From Streptosporangiales bacterium (GTDB taxonomy: Bacteria; Actinomycetota; Actinomycetes; Streptosporangiales; WHST01), in NCBI GenBank assembly GCA_009379955.1, contig WHST01000035.1, positions 1-53,286 of the forward strand: 53,286 bases of DNA, read 5' to 3'. Below, piece by piece: positions 1 to 8,979 of this stretch. Numbering within the stretch: position 1 is the stretch's first letter; each line of letters opens with the position of its first letter. The notes under the pieces are model-generated. The model did no database searches. It saw only the letters and a program-made list of their open reading frames with translations, and had not been told where the DNA came from. A program made the translations under genes and the position numbers.

Positions 1-71
1 AGCCCGCCGAGCATCTCCGCAGCGAACGCCACCAGCCGCGGCCTGACCTGGTCCATCTCCTCCGGGGTCAC
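1..71 (-). CDS. IS701-family transposase, N-terminal fragment (runs off left edge)
   Basis: Reading the minus strand from a GTG at 71 gives an open frame to the window edge that begins VTPEEMDQVRPRLVAF and continues AAEMLGG. From memory this closely matches the conserved start of IS701-type DDE transposases in actinomycetes, where a 'TPEELxxVRPRLxxFAAEML' opening is usual. Only 23 residues are visible, so the catalytic DDE residues and the far end of the element are outside the window. Positions 72-151 hold no gene. They would contain the IS end, and a CTAG tetranucleotide lies at 135-138, the kind of target IS701 elements prefer. The terminal inverted repeat could not be confirmed with one end visible. 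Confidence 0.6.
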   Translation of the reverse strand, partial: MTPEEMDQVRPRLVAFAAEMLGG

Positions 72-151
72 GGATCAGAACACGACCACATCACGAGCCG
101 GATCAGCGGTAGCGACACACGTAACAAAGTACTACTAGTGGCAGCGTCCTA

Positions 152-940
152 ATGGCGGCGTCGAGCGCCTTCGAACCCGGGGCGTCGCGATGGCTCGCCA
201 ACGTCGACAAGGTCCGTCAGGTCGTCCGGCAGGAGCTCGTCGCCAGGCAGCTGGCGTACCACCTCGGTGACGGGTCCGCCCGAGTGCTCGACGTCGGCTG
301 CGGGCAGGGCACCCAGGCGATCCGCCTCGCCCGCGCGGGGCACCGGGTCACCGGGCTCGACACCAGTGACCGCATGCTCGACGCGTGCCGCACGGCGTTG
401 GCCGAGGAGGAGGACGACGACACCCGCGCGCGGGTCGAGCTCGTCCAGGGCGACGGCGGCACCGCGCTCGACCTCTTCGGGCCGGCGTCGTTCGACGCGG
501 TCCTGTGCCACGGCGTCCTGATGTACCTCCCCGACCCCACTCCCCTGCTGCGGAGCCTCGTGACCACCCTCGCCCCCGGTGGGGCGCTCTCGGTGCTCGC
601 GAGGAACGGGGACGCGCTCGCGCTCCGCCCGGCGCTGCTGGGCAACTGGGAGCAGGCGCGCGACGCGTTCACGTCGCCGGCGATGTACGTCAACCGGCTC
701 GGCATCGAGGCCAGGGCGGACCGGCTGGAGGACCTCGTCGCCATGGTGCGCTCGCTCGATCTCGAGGTCGAGGCCTGGTACGGCGTGCGCGCCCTCAGCG
801 ACGCCCTGGCCGACACCGCGGCGCCGCCGTCGAACATCGCCCTGGTCCTCGAGTGCGAGGAACAGGCGGGCCGCACCGACCCGTACCGCGGGATCGCCGC
901 ACTCCTCCACCTCATCGGACGCGTCCCGGAGCGCTCGTGA
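152..940 (+). CDS. class I SAM-dependent methyltransferase
   Basis: The 262-residue protein has the Rossmann-fold methyltransferase signature. Motif I is VLDVGCGQGTQ (about residues 45-55), the acidic post-strand residue is in TGLDTSD, an LVQGDG motif follows, and FDAVLCHGVLMYLPD lies at strand 4. This places it in the Methyltransf_11/25 group, and the visible CmoM-like 'NGDALALRP' segment may hint at a tRNA-modifying relative. The substrate cannot be read from the sequence. The ATG at 152 lies just inside the IS remnant, so the native promoter may have been displaced. Its TGA overlaps the GTG of the next gene (GTGA at 937-940), indicating translational coupling to the dehydrogenase. Confidence 0.85.
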   Translation: MAASSAFEPGASRWLANVDKVRQVVRQELVARQLAYHLGDGSARVLDVGCGQGTQAIRLARAGHRVTGLDTSDRMLDACRTALAEEEDDDTRARVELVQGDGGTALDLFGPASFDAVLCHGVLMYLPDPTPLLRSLVTTLAPGGALSVLARNGDALALRPALLGNWEQARDAFTSPAMYVNRLGIEARADRLEDLVAMVRSLDLEVEAWYGVRALSDALADTAAPPSNIALVLECEEQAGRTDPYRGIAALLHLIGRVPERS

Positions 941-3762
941 CCGGTGACGCCGCCGGCCTGCGCGCGGCGCTCGTCAGGGAGCTGCCCGCGGCGGTCCGCA
1001 CCGACACGACCACGCGGGGTGCGTACGCCGGTGACGCGTCGCTGTACCGCCACGTGCCCGCGGCCGTGCTGCTCCCGCGCAGCACCGACGACGTCGTCCA
1101 CGCGCTCGCCCTCGCTCGCGAGCACGGCGTGCCCGTCACCTCTCGCGGCGGCGGCACGTCCATCGCCGGCAACTCCGTCGGTCCCGGGCTCGTCGTCGAC
1201 TTCTCCCGGCACCTGGACCGCGTCGTCCGGGTCGACCCCGACACCGCGACCGCCGTCGCCGAGCCGGGCGCGATCTGCGACGCGGTGAGCGCGGCGGGCG
1301 CGCCGTACGGCCTCGTCTTCCCGCCTGACCCGTCCACCCACGCCCGCTGCACGATCGGCGGGATGGTCGGCAACAACTCCTGCGGCGCCCACTCCGCGGC
1401 GTGGGGCACGACCGCCGACCACGTGCGGGAGCTCGAGGTGCTGCTGCCCGACGGTCGCATCGTCACCCTGCGACGCGGTGGCACGGGCGACGCTGCACTC
1501 GACGAGGCACTGCGCGGGCTGCGCGACGCCCACCTGGAGACGTTGCGCACCGAGCTCGGCAGGTTCCGCCGACAGGTGTCCGGGTACGCGCTGCACCGAC
1601 TGCTCCCGGAGAACGACTTCGACACGGCGAGGGCGTTCGTCGGCAGCGAGGGCACGTGCGGTGTCGTGCTGTCGGCGACCGTCGGCCTGGTGCCGACGCC
1701 TGCCGTGACGGCCCTGCTGGTGCTCGGCTTCCCCGACGTCATCGCGGCGGCGGAGGTGGCGCCCGACCTGCCGGCCCTCGGCGCGTTGACCGCTGAGGGC
1801 CTCGACGCCGAGCTCGTCGAGACGGTGCGCAGGAGCCCGGGACGAGGCAGGGTCGGCGACGGCCTGCCGGAGGGTCGCGGCTGGCTGATGTGCGAGGTCG
1901 GCGGCGCCACGCCGGCCGAGGCCAGGGCGACCGCGCAGCGGATCGCGTCCACGGTCCCCGGGGCCACCCACCTGATCACCGACGACCCCGCGACCACCAG
2001 GGCGCTGTGGCGGGTGCGCGAGGACGGTTCCGGGCTGGCGACCAGGGCGGCGAGCGGCACCGAGGCGTGGCCGGGCTGGGAGGACGCCGCCGTCCCGCCG
2101 CACAACCTTGCGGCGTACCTCACGGACTTCCGCGACCTCATGCACAAGCACGGCCGCACCGGGGTCCTCTACGGGCACTTCGGCGAGGGCTGCGCCCACG
2201 TACGGGTCGACTGGCCGTTGCACGAGCCCGGCGGCATCGCGGGCTACCGGAGCTTCGTCGAGGACGCCGCCGATCTCGTCGCCTCGCACGGCGGCAGCGT
2301 GTCGGGCGAGCACGGCGACGGGCGGGCGCGCTCGGAGCTGCTGTCCCGGATGTACTCGCGCGACGCAATGGCGGCGTTCGGCGCGTTCAAGCACGCGTTC
2401 GACCCGACCGGCATGCTCAACCCGGGCATCGTCGTCGACCCCGCACCGCTCGACGCCGACCTGCGGTTCGGACCGCCGAAGCGACCGGCGGCGTTCGTCC
2501 CCGTGCAGGCGCTGCACGCCGACGGCGGGTCGTTCACCGGCGCCGTGCGCCGCTGCGTCGGCGTGGGCAAGTGCCGGGTGCCGTCGGGCACCGCGATGTG
2601 CCCGTCGTACCAGGCCACGAGGGACGAGGTGCACTCCACGCGCGGCCGCGCCCGGTTGCTGGCGGAGATGCTCGAGGGCGACGTCATCCGCGACGGCTGG
2701 CGGTCGACCGAGGTGCGCGACGCGCTCGACCTGTGCCTGAGCTGCAAGGCGTGCAAGAGCGACTGCCCCGTCGACGTCGACATGGCCACGTACAAGGCCG
2801 AGTTCCTCTACCACCACCACGCCGGCCGGCTCCGTCCGCGCACCCATTACTCCCTGGGCTGGCTCCCGGTCTGGCTGCGGCTCGCCCAGGGCGCCCCCGG
2901 CGTGAGCGGCCTCGTCGGCCGCACGCCCGCACTCGCGACGCTCGCCCGCGCGGTCGCGGGCATCGACCAGCAGCGCGACATCCCGCGGCTGCCGGCGACG
3001 ACCCTGCGCCGTGCCTTCCGCCGCCGCGGCTCACGGGGCAGCGGACGTGCGGGCACGATCGTGCTCTGGCCGGACAGCTTCACCAACCTGCTCGAGCCCC
3101 GCGTCGGCGCCGCCGCGGTCGAGGTGCTCGAGGCACTCGGCTACCGCGTCGTCCTGCCCCGCGGCCCGGTGTGCTGCGGCCTCACCTGGTACTCGACCGG
3201 CCAGCTCGACATCGCGCGCAGGATCGTCCGCCGGTCACTCGCCACGCTCACCCCGTATCTCGACGCCGGCTACCCGATCCTCGGGCTCGAACCGTCCTGC
3301 ACGTCGACGCTGCGCGACGACGCCAGGGAGCTCCTCCCCGGCGACCCCCTGGCCGACCGTGTCGCCGCCTCGTTGACGACGCTCCCCGAACTGCTCGCCG
3401 ACCGCGACGACCTTCCGTTCGCCGACCTCGACGTCGACGCCGTCGTCCAGGTGCACTGCCACCAGACCTCGACCCGCGGCGCGGCCGGCGACCTCTCGCT
3501 GCTCCGCAGCGTCGGCGTCCGTCCCGACCAGGCCGGCCCCGGCTGCTGCGGCCTCGCCGGCGACTTCGGCTTCGCCGACGGGCACTACGAGGTCTCGCAG
3601 GCCTGCGCCGAGCAGTCCCTGTACCCGAAGGTCCGCTCCGCCTCCACCGACACTCTCGTCGTCGCCGATGGCCTCTCGTGCCGCACCCAACTCGCCCAGG
3701 GCACCGGTCGCACCGCGCTGCACACGGCCGAGGTCCTCCGCCGCGCGCTGCACCGAGGCTGA
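937..3762 (+). CDS. FAD-binding / 4Fe-4S oxidoreductase (GlcD-GlpC-type fusion)
   Basis: This 941-residue protein fuses three modules: an N-terminal FAD-binding PCMH domain (SRGGGTSIAGNS, then GGMVGNNSCGAHS), a FAD-oxidase C-terminal domain ending near EHGDGRARSELL, and a two-cluster ferredoxin part (a cysteine-rich segment around CVGVGKCRVPSG, then CLSCKACKSDCP). Two CCG-type cysteine motifs follow (PVCCGLTW and GPGCCGLAG). The architecture is that of 2-hydroxyacid (glycolate, D-lactate or D-2-hydroxyglutarate) dehydrogenases that pass electrons to a membrane acceptor. The substrate is not determinable here. The GTG at 937 was chosen because it overlaps the upstream stop. The frame is open much further upstream, but that region is the methyltransferase gene. 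The 3' end overlaps the convergent permease frame by 178 nt. Confidence 0.9.
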   Translation: MTGDAAGLRAALVRELPAAVRTDTTTRGAYAGDASLYRHVPAAVLLPRSTDDVVHALALAREHGVPVTSRGGGTSIAGNSVGPGLVVDFSRHLDRVVRVDPDTATAVAEPGAICDAVSAAGAPYGLVFPPDPSTHARCTIGGMVGNNSCGAHSAAWGTTADHVRELEVLLPDGRIVTLRRGGTGDAALDEALRGLRDAHLETLRTELGRFRRQVSGYALHRLLPENDFDTARAFVGSEGTCGVVLSATVGLVPTPAVTALLVLGFPDVIAAAEVAPDLPALGALTAEGLDAELVETVRRSPGRGRVGDGLPEGRGWLMCEVGGATPAEARATAQRIASTVPGATHLITDDPATTRALWRVREDGSGLATRAASGTEAWPGWEDAAVPPHNLAAYLTDFRDLMHKHGRTGVLYGHFGEGCAHVRVDWPLHEPGGIAGYRSFVEDAADLVASHGGSVSGEHGDGRARSELLSRMYSRDAMAAFGAFKHAFDPTGMLNPGIVVDPAPLDADLRFGPPKRPAAFVPVQALHADGGSFTGAVRRCVGVGKCRVPSGTAMCPSYQATRDEVHSTRGRARLLAEMLEGDVIRDGWRSTEVRDALDLCLSCKACKSDCPVDVDMATYKAEFLYHHHAGRLRPRTHYSLGWLPVWLRLAQGAPGVSGLVGRTPALATLARAVAGIDQQRDIPRLPATTLRRAFRRRGSRGSGRAGTIVLWPDSFTNLLEPRVGAAAVEVLEALGYRVVLPRGPVCCGLTWYSTGQLDIARRIVRRSLATLTPYLDAGYPILGLEPSCTSTLRDDARELLPGDPLADRVAASLTTLPELLADRDDLPFADLDVDAVVQVHCHQTSTRGAAGDLSLLRSVGVRPDQAGPGCCGLAGDFGFADGHYEVSQACAEQSLYPKVRSASTDTLVVADGLSCRTQLAQGTGRTALHTAEVLRRALHRG

Positions 3763-4955
3763 ACGTACGCCGCGACGATCACGAGCAACCCGAGGAGCAC
3801 CGCCCACCCGGTGAAGGCCAGGACGCCGAGCACTGCGACGAACGCCACGGCCGCCGCGACCCGTACCGGCCCCCGGAGGATCCGTGCGGCAGCCGCGGTG
3901 CACCCGAGATAGACGACGAGGAACAACGTCGTCGGAAGAGCCACCAGCTGAGCGGTGGTGACGATGCCGGTCGCCACGCCGCCGAGCAGCAGCATCCCCG
4001 CTGCCGCCACACCGAGCTGCAGCCTGCGCGAGTCGACCGGGCCGGTGCGCTCCGGTCGCCTGGCCCGTAGCTCGGCGACGAGCGCGGCCGCCCCGGAGAG
4101 GTACGCGTTGGTGGCGGCGAGCGTCAGCACGACCGCCGCGACCGTGGCCACGTAGGGCCCGGCCGCACCGACGGCGACGCGCAGCAGGTCGGCGAGCGGC
4201 ACGGCACTGCCTGCGTCCGGCCCGAGCACGCCGACGGTCGCCGCGGCAAGCGCGAGGTAGACGGTCAGGGTCACGGCGAAGGCCACGCCGATGATCCACG
4301 GCAGCTGCCGGCGCGGGTCCCGCAGGCGCGAGGTCAGAGGCGCGACGGCCTCCCACCCGACGAACGACAGCATCAATGCCGCGCTCGCGCTGCCCACCGA
4401 CGTCCACCCGTGCGGTGCGAAAGGGAGCCAGTTCGCCGCCCGCGCCGACGACGCCGAGCCGGCGACGGCCACGACGACGAGCCCGACCAGCAGGGCGACG
4501 AGCACGACCTGGACGGCTGTGCCGGTGCGTGCCCCGCCGAGCGTGAGCACGACGACGACGGCGAGCAGGGCCGCCGCCGCGAGCACGCTCGTCGTCCTGC
4601 CGCCCCCGACGAGGGCGGCGACGTACGTACCGCCGATCAGGCAGACGACCGGGGCGCCGAGCACGACCCCGAGGAGGAAGGCCCAGCCGACCGCACGCCC
4701 CGCGCGCTCCCCGAGGCCGGCGGTCGCGTAGCCCGCGACCCCGTCGCGACCGTGGAGCCGCGTGCCGAGGCAGGCGAAGACCCAGGCGAGCAGGCCGGAG
4801 ACCACGAGCATGCCGAGCCACGCGAGGATCGACGCCGGTCCCGCCAGGTCGGCGGCGAGGCCGGGCAGCAGCAACAGGCTCGGGCCGAGCAGGGCGCCGA
4901 TGTACAGCGCCGCGCCGCGGCTGTTGGACAGGGCCGGAGGAGGAGTCGCGTTCAT
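3585..4955 (-). CDS. APC-family amino-acid permease
   Basis: The 456-residue membrane protein opens with the APC segment ALYIGALLGPSLLLLPGLAA and has about 12 hydrophobic helices. It is probably a proton-coupled amino-acid transporter in the plasma membrane. The ATG at 4955 gives a natural APC N-terminus; the frame stays open another 48 codons upstream but that stretch is not APC-like. After the last helix (ending near AAYVQPR) there is no stop, so about 60 polar residues are encoded antisense to the end of the dehydrogenase gene. The tail has no family likeness and probably arose when the original stop was lost. The adjacent divergent Lrp-type gene is a likely regulator, as is usual for amino-acid permeases. 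Confidence 0.85.
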   Translation of the reverse strand: MNATPPPALSNSRGAALYIGALLGPSLLLLPGLAADLAGPASILAWLGMLVVSGLLAWVFACLGTRLHGRDGVAGYATAGLGERAGRAVGWAFLLGVVLGAPVVCLIGGTYVAALVGGGRTTSVLAAAALLAVVVVLTLGGARTGTAVQVVLVALLVGLVVVAVAGSASSARAANWLPFAPHGWTSVGSASAALMLSFVGWEAVAPLTSRLRDPRRQLPWIIGVAFAVTLTVYLALAAATVGVLGPDAGSAVPLADLLRVAVGAAGPYVATVAAVVLTLAATNAYLSGAAALVAELRARRPERTGPVDSRRLQLGVAAAGMLLLGGVATGIVTTAQLVALPTTLFLVVYLGCTAAAARILRGPVRVAAAVAFVAVLGVLAFTGWAVLLGLLVIVAAYVQPRCSARRRTSAVCSAVRPVPWASWVRHERPSATTRVSVEAERTFGYRDCSAQACETS

Positions 4956-5061
4956 GCCTCGAGCGTGCCCGGGATCGGCCGGCACGCGCTGGCAAATGTG
5001 GCCCACCAGAGGCCGATCCGCGCAACATCGTGCGGCCGTCTCTCCCGTTACCATGGCTGAC

Positions 5062-5553
5062 ATGCCGGAGAAGATCCGAGACAAGACAGATCGCGCCATC
5101 CTGAGCCACCTTCAGCAGGACGGCCGCGTCGCCAACGTCGACCTCGCCGAGGCGGTGTCGCTCTCCCCGTCGTCCTGCCTGCGGCGTACCAAGGCGCTCG
5201 AAGCCGACGGGCTCATCGCCGGCTACCGCGCCGAGCTCGACCGCGGGCGACTCGGCCTGGGACTCACCGTCTTCATCTCGCTGCGGGTCGAGCAGCACTC
5301 CAGGGAGACCTCGCAACACATCGAGACGGCGCTGGCCGAGATCCCGGCCGTCGTGTCGTGCCACGTCGTCTCCGGGGAGGCCGACTTCCTCGTGGAGGCG
5401 GTCGTGCCGAGCCTCGTGGAGTACGAGCGGCTGCTGCTCGACCAGATCCTGGCCATCGAGTCCGTGCGGGACGCGCGTAGCACGTTCGCCATCCGTACCG
5501 TGCTCGACCGCGGACCGCTGCCCCTCGACCAGCTCACCGGCGACGCGCGCTGA
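5062..5553 (+). CDS. Lrp/AsnC-family transcriptional regulator
   Basis: The roughly 163-residue protein has an N-terminal winged helix-turn-helix (DRAILSHLQQDGRVANVDLA then LSPSSCLRRTKALE) and a C-terminal RAM/AsnC effector domain (VVSCHVVSGEADFLVEAVVP). Lrp/AsnC proteins bind amino acids and form octamers or dimers that control amino-acid transport and catabolism. It is divergent from the APC permease with about 100 nt between starts, so autoregulation and control of the permease are likely. The start is ambiguous: an ATG at 5053 lies in frame, but TACCAT at 5049-5054 is a good -10 box placed 7 nt before the ATG at 5062, which fits a leaderless transcript starting there. Confidence 0.9.
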   Translation: MPEKIRDKTDRAILSHLQQDGRVANVDLAEAVSLSPSSCLRRTKALEADGLIAGYRAELDRGRLGLGLTVFISLRVEQHSRETSQHIETALAEIPAVVSCHVVSGEADFLVEAVVPSLVEYERLLLDQILAIESVRDARSTFAIRTVLDRGPLPLDQLTGDAR

Positions 5554-5623
5554 CCTGACAGGCCATCCACAGATCCCTCTCGACCCACCGTCGACGTCGG
5601 CGACATGCCCTAGAGTCGCACAC

Positions 5624-7057
5624 ATGTTCGAGCCGAGGGTCGATGCTGATCCGGCCGGCGCCGTGGAGGCGTCGGCCCGGATGCTCGCGGGCGTGCCGGC
5701 GCGGCGGTCGGTGCCGCCGGCCGAGCTGGTCACGCGCGCGCCGTCGCCCTCTGTAGTGAGCGCGCTGGTCGAGGCCTGCGGGGGCGACCTCGACCACGAC
5801 GGTCTGCTCGATGCGGTCGCCGTGGCGCAGCGGTGCGTCGGCTGGTTGCTGGGGTTGCAGCACGACCTGGTGGCCCGGCTCCTCGAGTCGCCGTTGCCCG
5901 GCACTCCGGGAGACTCGCCCGAGTACACGCAGGAGGAGTTGCAGTGCGAGCTGCTGACCACGCCGCACCAGGCCGGCACCCTGGTGACGGTCGCCGGTGA
6001 CCTCGCGACCCGGCTGACGGGCACCCGCGAGCTGCTCGCCGCCGGTCGGCTGAGCATCGAGCGGGTGCGGTTCCTGTCCCGGCACACCGTGCACCTCGAC
6101 GACTCCCAGTGCGCAGCGGTCGAGGTGCTGATCCTGCCCGACGCACCGGAGCAGACCGAGCCGGAGTTCCGCCGCGCGGTGCGCAAGGCGGTGCTCGAAG
6201 TCGATCCCGCCGACGCCGAGCGGCGACACGCCCGCGCGGTCGACGCCCGCACCGTGACGAGGATCCCCCTGCCCGACGGCATGGTCGGGCTGTGGCTCGA
6301 GCTGCCGGCCGAGTCGGCGCAGCTGGTGTGGTCGGCGGCCGAGAAATGGTCCAGACCGGACGGCCTCTACGACCGCCGTACCGCCGACCAGCGCCGCGCC
6401 GACGCGCTCGTCGCGATCTGCACGGCCGCGCTGTCCGGTCACCTGCGCATCCGGACCGGCCTGCCGGTCGCAGACGTGCAGGTCACCGTCTCCCTCGACA
6501 CCCTCCTCGGCGATATGGAGGCCCCGGGCGACCTCGCCGGCTACGGCCCCGTGACCCCGTCGGTCGCCCGGGCCATCGCGGAGCGGGCCGGCGCCCGCTT
6601 CACCCGCCTCGTCGTCCATCCCGACACCGGCGCGATGCTCTGCGTCGACCCGGTGACCTACGGCTCGCGCGACGAGCTCGTCACCCATGCCCACGATCCA
6701 CCGCCGCCGATCGAGCACTCGCGCGCATGCGCGGGTGCCCGGTCCGTCGATGGCCGGCATCCCGATCCCTACCGGCCCACGGTGCGCCAGCAGCGGGCGG
6801 TCCGGGCGCGCGACCCCGTCTGCACGTTCCCCGGATGCTCCCGCCCCGCAGCGCGCTGCGAGATCGACCACGTCACGCCGTACGGTGACGGCGGTCCGAC
6901 ATGCCTGTGCAACCTGCGTCCCGGTTGCAAACGACACCATCAGGCCAAGACGGCAAAGGTCTGGCGACTGGAGCACGATCTCGACGGGTCCTGCACGTGG
7001 ATCGGCCCGACCGGCCGCGGTTACCGTTCCGCGCCGTACGACCACCGCCCCGGCTGA
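5624..7057 (+). CDS. DUF222 / HNH endonuclease (13E12-repeat family)
   Basis: The 477-residue protein has a long helical DUF222-type N-terminal region and a C-terminal HNH nuclease module. The latter contains CTFPGCSRPAARCEIDH, then PYGDGGPTCLCNLRPGCKRHH, giving the paired zinc-type cysteines, the DH of the HNH core and the terminal histidines. Such proteins are multicopy in many high-GC actinobacteria (the mycobacterial 13E12 repeat family). Their role is unclear, and mobility or DNA-damage roles have been suggested. TAGAGT at 5611-5616 lies 7 nt before the ATG, so the gene is probably leaderless. It is transcribed alone. Confidence 0.9.
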   Translation: MFEPRVDADPAGAVEASARMLAGVPARRSVPPAELVTRAPSPSVVSALVEACGGDLDHDGLLDAVAVAQRCVGWLLGLQHDLVARLLESPLPGTPGDSPEYTQEELQCELLTTPHQAGTLVTVAGDLATRLTGTRELLAAGRLSIERVRFLSRHTVHLDDSQCAAVEVLILPDAPEQTEPEFRRAVRKAVLEVDPADAERRHARAVDARTVTRIPLPDGMVGLWLELPAESAQLVWSAAEKWSRPDGLYDRRTADQRRADALVAICTAALSGHLRIRTGLPVADVQVTVSLDTLLGDMEAPGDLAGYGPVTPSVARAIAERAGARFTRLVVHPDTGAMLCVDPVTYGSRDELVTHAHDPPPPIEHSRACAGARSVDGRHPDPYRPTVRQQRAVRARDPVCTFPGCSRPAARCEIDHVTPYGDGGPTCLCNLRPGCKRHHQAKTAKVWRLEHDLDGSCTWIGPTGRGYRSAPYDHRPG

Positions 7058-7111
7058 CGCGGCCGCGGGGCGCGGTTGCCTCGATCAGCTGGTCGTCGGC
7101 AGACTCGTCCG

Positions 7112-7882
7112 GTGACCGAGCCGAGGACGTTCGAGGACCTGTTGGCCGAGGGCGACGCCGTCCCCGTCGAGGGGTGGGACTTCTCCTGGTTCGAGGGACG
7201 GGCGAGCGAGGATCGGCCGTCGTGGGGGTACGCCCGACTGCTCGGCGAACGGATGGCCGAGGCGTCCGCCGGTCTGGACGTCCAGACCGGCGGTGGCGAA
7301 GTGCTCGCCGGCATCTCGACGGCACCGCCGGTCCTGCGGGCGACCGAGGCGTGGCCGCCCAACCTGGAGGTGGCCAGGCACAACCTGGCACCGCTCGGTG
7401 GGGAGGTAGTCGCCGCGCCGGAGAACGGCGAGCTGCCGTTCGACGACGAGACGTTCGACCTCGTCGTGAGCCGGCATCCCGTCGTCGCGGTCTGGCCGGA
7501 GATCGCGCGCGTCCTCGCCCCCGGCGGAACGTATCTCTCGCAACAGGTCGGACAGGGGTCGGTGCACGAGCTCACCGACTTCATGATGGGGCCGCAGCCG
7601 ATCGGTGACGAACGCAGCCCGCGGCGCGCGGCCGCGGACGCCGAGGCGGCCGGGTTGGTGGTGGCGGACCTCAGGGACGAGACGCTGCGGATGGAGTTCC
7701 ACGACATCGCCGCAGTCGTGGTCTTCCTGCGGAAGGTCATCTGGATCGTCCCCGACTTCACGGTCGACGGGTACCGCGACCGGCTCGCGGAGCTGCACGA
7801 GACCATCGGGCGTGACGGGCCGTTCGTCGCGCACTCCCGCCGCTTCCTTATCGAGGCGCGCAAGCCCGCCGCACGACGTTAG
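7112..7882 (+). CDS. SAM-dependent methyltransferase-like protein
   Basis: The 256-residue product resembles class I methyltransferases. It has a glycine-bearing stretch near VQTGGGEVL, an acidic region around APENGELPFDDETFDLVVSR typical of the SAM-dependent strand 4 segment, and ARVLAPGGTYLSQQVG, the usual helix before strand 5. Motif I is weaker (DVQTGGGE rather than DxGxGxG), so cofactor binding is inferred. The GTG at 7112 was chosen over an in-frame TTG at 7076, which would add 12 unrelated residues. The substrate is unknown. The gene ends at 7882, where its TAG is part of a TAGGGT sequence that could serve as the -10 box for the esterase operon downstream. Confidence 0.75.
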   Translation: MTEPRTFEDLLAEGDAVPVEGWDFSWFEGRASEDRPSWGYARLLGERMAEASAGLDVQTGGGEVLAGISTAPPVLRATEAWPPNLEVARHNLAPLGGEVVAAPENGELPFDDETFDLVVSRHPVVAVWPEIARVLAPGGTYLSQQVGQGSVHELTDFMMGPQPIGDERSPRRAAADAEAAGLVVADLRDETLRMEFHDIAAVVVFLRKVIWIVPDFTVDGYRDRLAELHETIGRDGPFVAHSRRFLIEARKPAARR

Positions 7883-7938
7883 GGTCGTAGGCGGGCGACG
7901 ATGGGCGCAGTCCAGACGGGCGACGTGGAGGGAGCCGC

Positions 7939-8979
7939 ATGCAACCGTGGTCGGGGCAGTGGGCCGGCGAGATGCACGAGCACGTCCTCGACAGCACGTT
8001 GCTGCGCGACAACCCGCTGGGTGACCCGCACGAACGCCCATTGTGGGTCTACACGCCGCCCGGATACACCGAGGAGACCGACCGCAGGTACCCGACCGTG
8101 TACGTCATCCAGGGCTACACCGGGCATCTTGGCATGTGGCGCAACCGTTCCGCGTTCCGCCGCCCTTTCCCCGAGCTCGCCGACGAGGTCTTCGCCGACG
8201 GCGTCGCGCCGCCGGGAATCGTCGTCTATGTCGACGCGTGGACCGCGTACGGCGGCAGCCAGTTCGTCGACTCCCCTGGCACCGGGCGCTACCACAGCTA
8301 CCTGTGCGACGAGGTCGTGCCGTACGTCGACGCGCGGTACCGCACGCTCCCGGCACCCGAGCATCGCGGCGTCCTGGGCAAGTCGTCCGGCGGGTTCGGC
8401 GCGATGATCACGCCGATGCTGCGACCCGACCTGTTCGGCGGTCTCGCGACCCACGCCGGCGACGCGCTGTACGAGTACCTCTACCTACCGGAGTTCAGCA
8501 AGTGCGTGCGCCTGCTGCGTGACCACGACGGCGACATCCAGCGCTGGTGGGACGACTTCCGCGGACGCACGGCCTTCACGAAGCAGGGCGACGACACGCT
8601 CCTCATGACCCTCGGCTGCACCGCCGCGTTCTCCGCTGCCGACGACGGCACGCCGCTGCTGCCGTTCGACACCCGCACCGGCGTGCTCGATCCCGACCTG
8701 TGGCAGCGCTGGCTCGACTGGGACCCGGTCCGCATGGTGCCGAGGCACGCCGACGCGCTCCGGTCGATGCGCGGGATCTGGATCGATGGCGGCACCCGCG
8801 ACGAGTGGAACCTCGACATCGGCGCCGAAGCGTTCCGGCAGGCGCTGCTCGACAACGGTGTCGACGAGGGTCGCATCGCCTTCGAGCTGTACGACGCGGG
8901 GCACGGCGGGATCGAGTACCGCTATCCGCTGTCCCTCGGCTTCCTCACCACCGCACTCTCCCCGGAAGGCTCCCGATGA
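7939..8979 (+). CDS. alpha/beta-hydrolase, putative esterase (esterase D-like family)
   Basis: The 346-residue protein matches the 'putative esterase' alpha/beta-hydrolase group. It opens with a beta-strand platform (PLWVYTPPGYTEE), has the YPTVYVIQGYTG segment before the active site, and carries a nucleophile elbow GKSSGGFG with Ser at about residue 150. The likely acid and histidine are in IDGGTRDEWN and YDAGHGGIEYR. It has no signal peptide, so it is cytoplasmic. The ATG at 7939 follows a purine-rich GGAGGGA ribosome-binding site. Its stop overlaps the ATG of the nitrilase gene (ATGA at 8976-8979), so the two are probably a coupled hydrolase pair acting on related ester and amide or nitrile substrates. 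That shared substrate is inference. Confidence 0.85.
   Translation: MQPWSGQWAGEMHEHVLDSTLLRDNPLGDPHERPLWVYTPPGYTEETDRRYPTVYVIQGYTGHLGMWRNRSAFRRPFPELADEVFADGVAPPGIVVYVDAWTAYGGSQFVDSPGTGRYHSYLCDEVVPYVDARYRTLPAPEHRGVLGKSSGGFGAMITPMLRPDLFGGLATHAGDALYEYLYLPEFSKCVRLLRDHDGDIQRWWDDFRGRTAFTKQGDDTLLMTLGCTAAFSAADDGTPLLPFDTRTGVLDPDLWQRWLDWDPVRMVPRHADALRSMRGIWIDGGTRDEWNLDIGAEAFRQALLDNGVDEGRIAFELYDAGHGGIEYRYPLSLGFLTTALSPEGSR

Noticed and set aside
385-936. N-terminal extension of the FAD/Fe-S dehydrogenase
   Set aside because: It is the other frame of the methyltransferase gene; the GTG at 937 begins the family-like sequence.
217-2847. Long 876-codon minus-strand frame opposite the dehydrogenase
   Set aside because: It is the antisense shadow of the methyltransferase and FAD/Fe-S gene, Arg/Val/Ala-rich with no motif.
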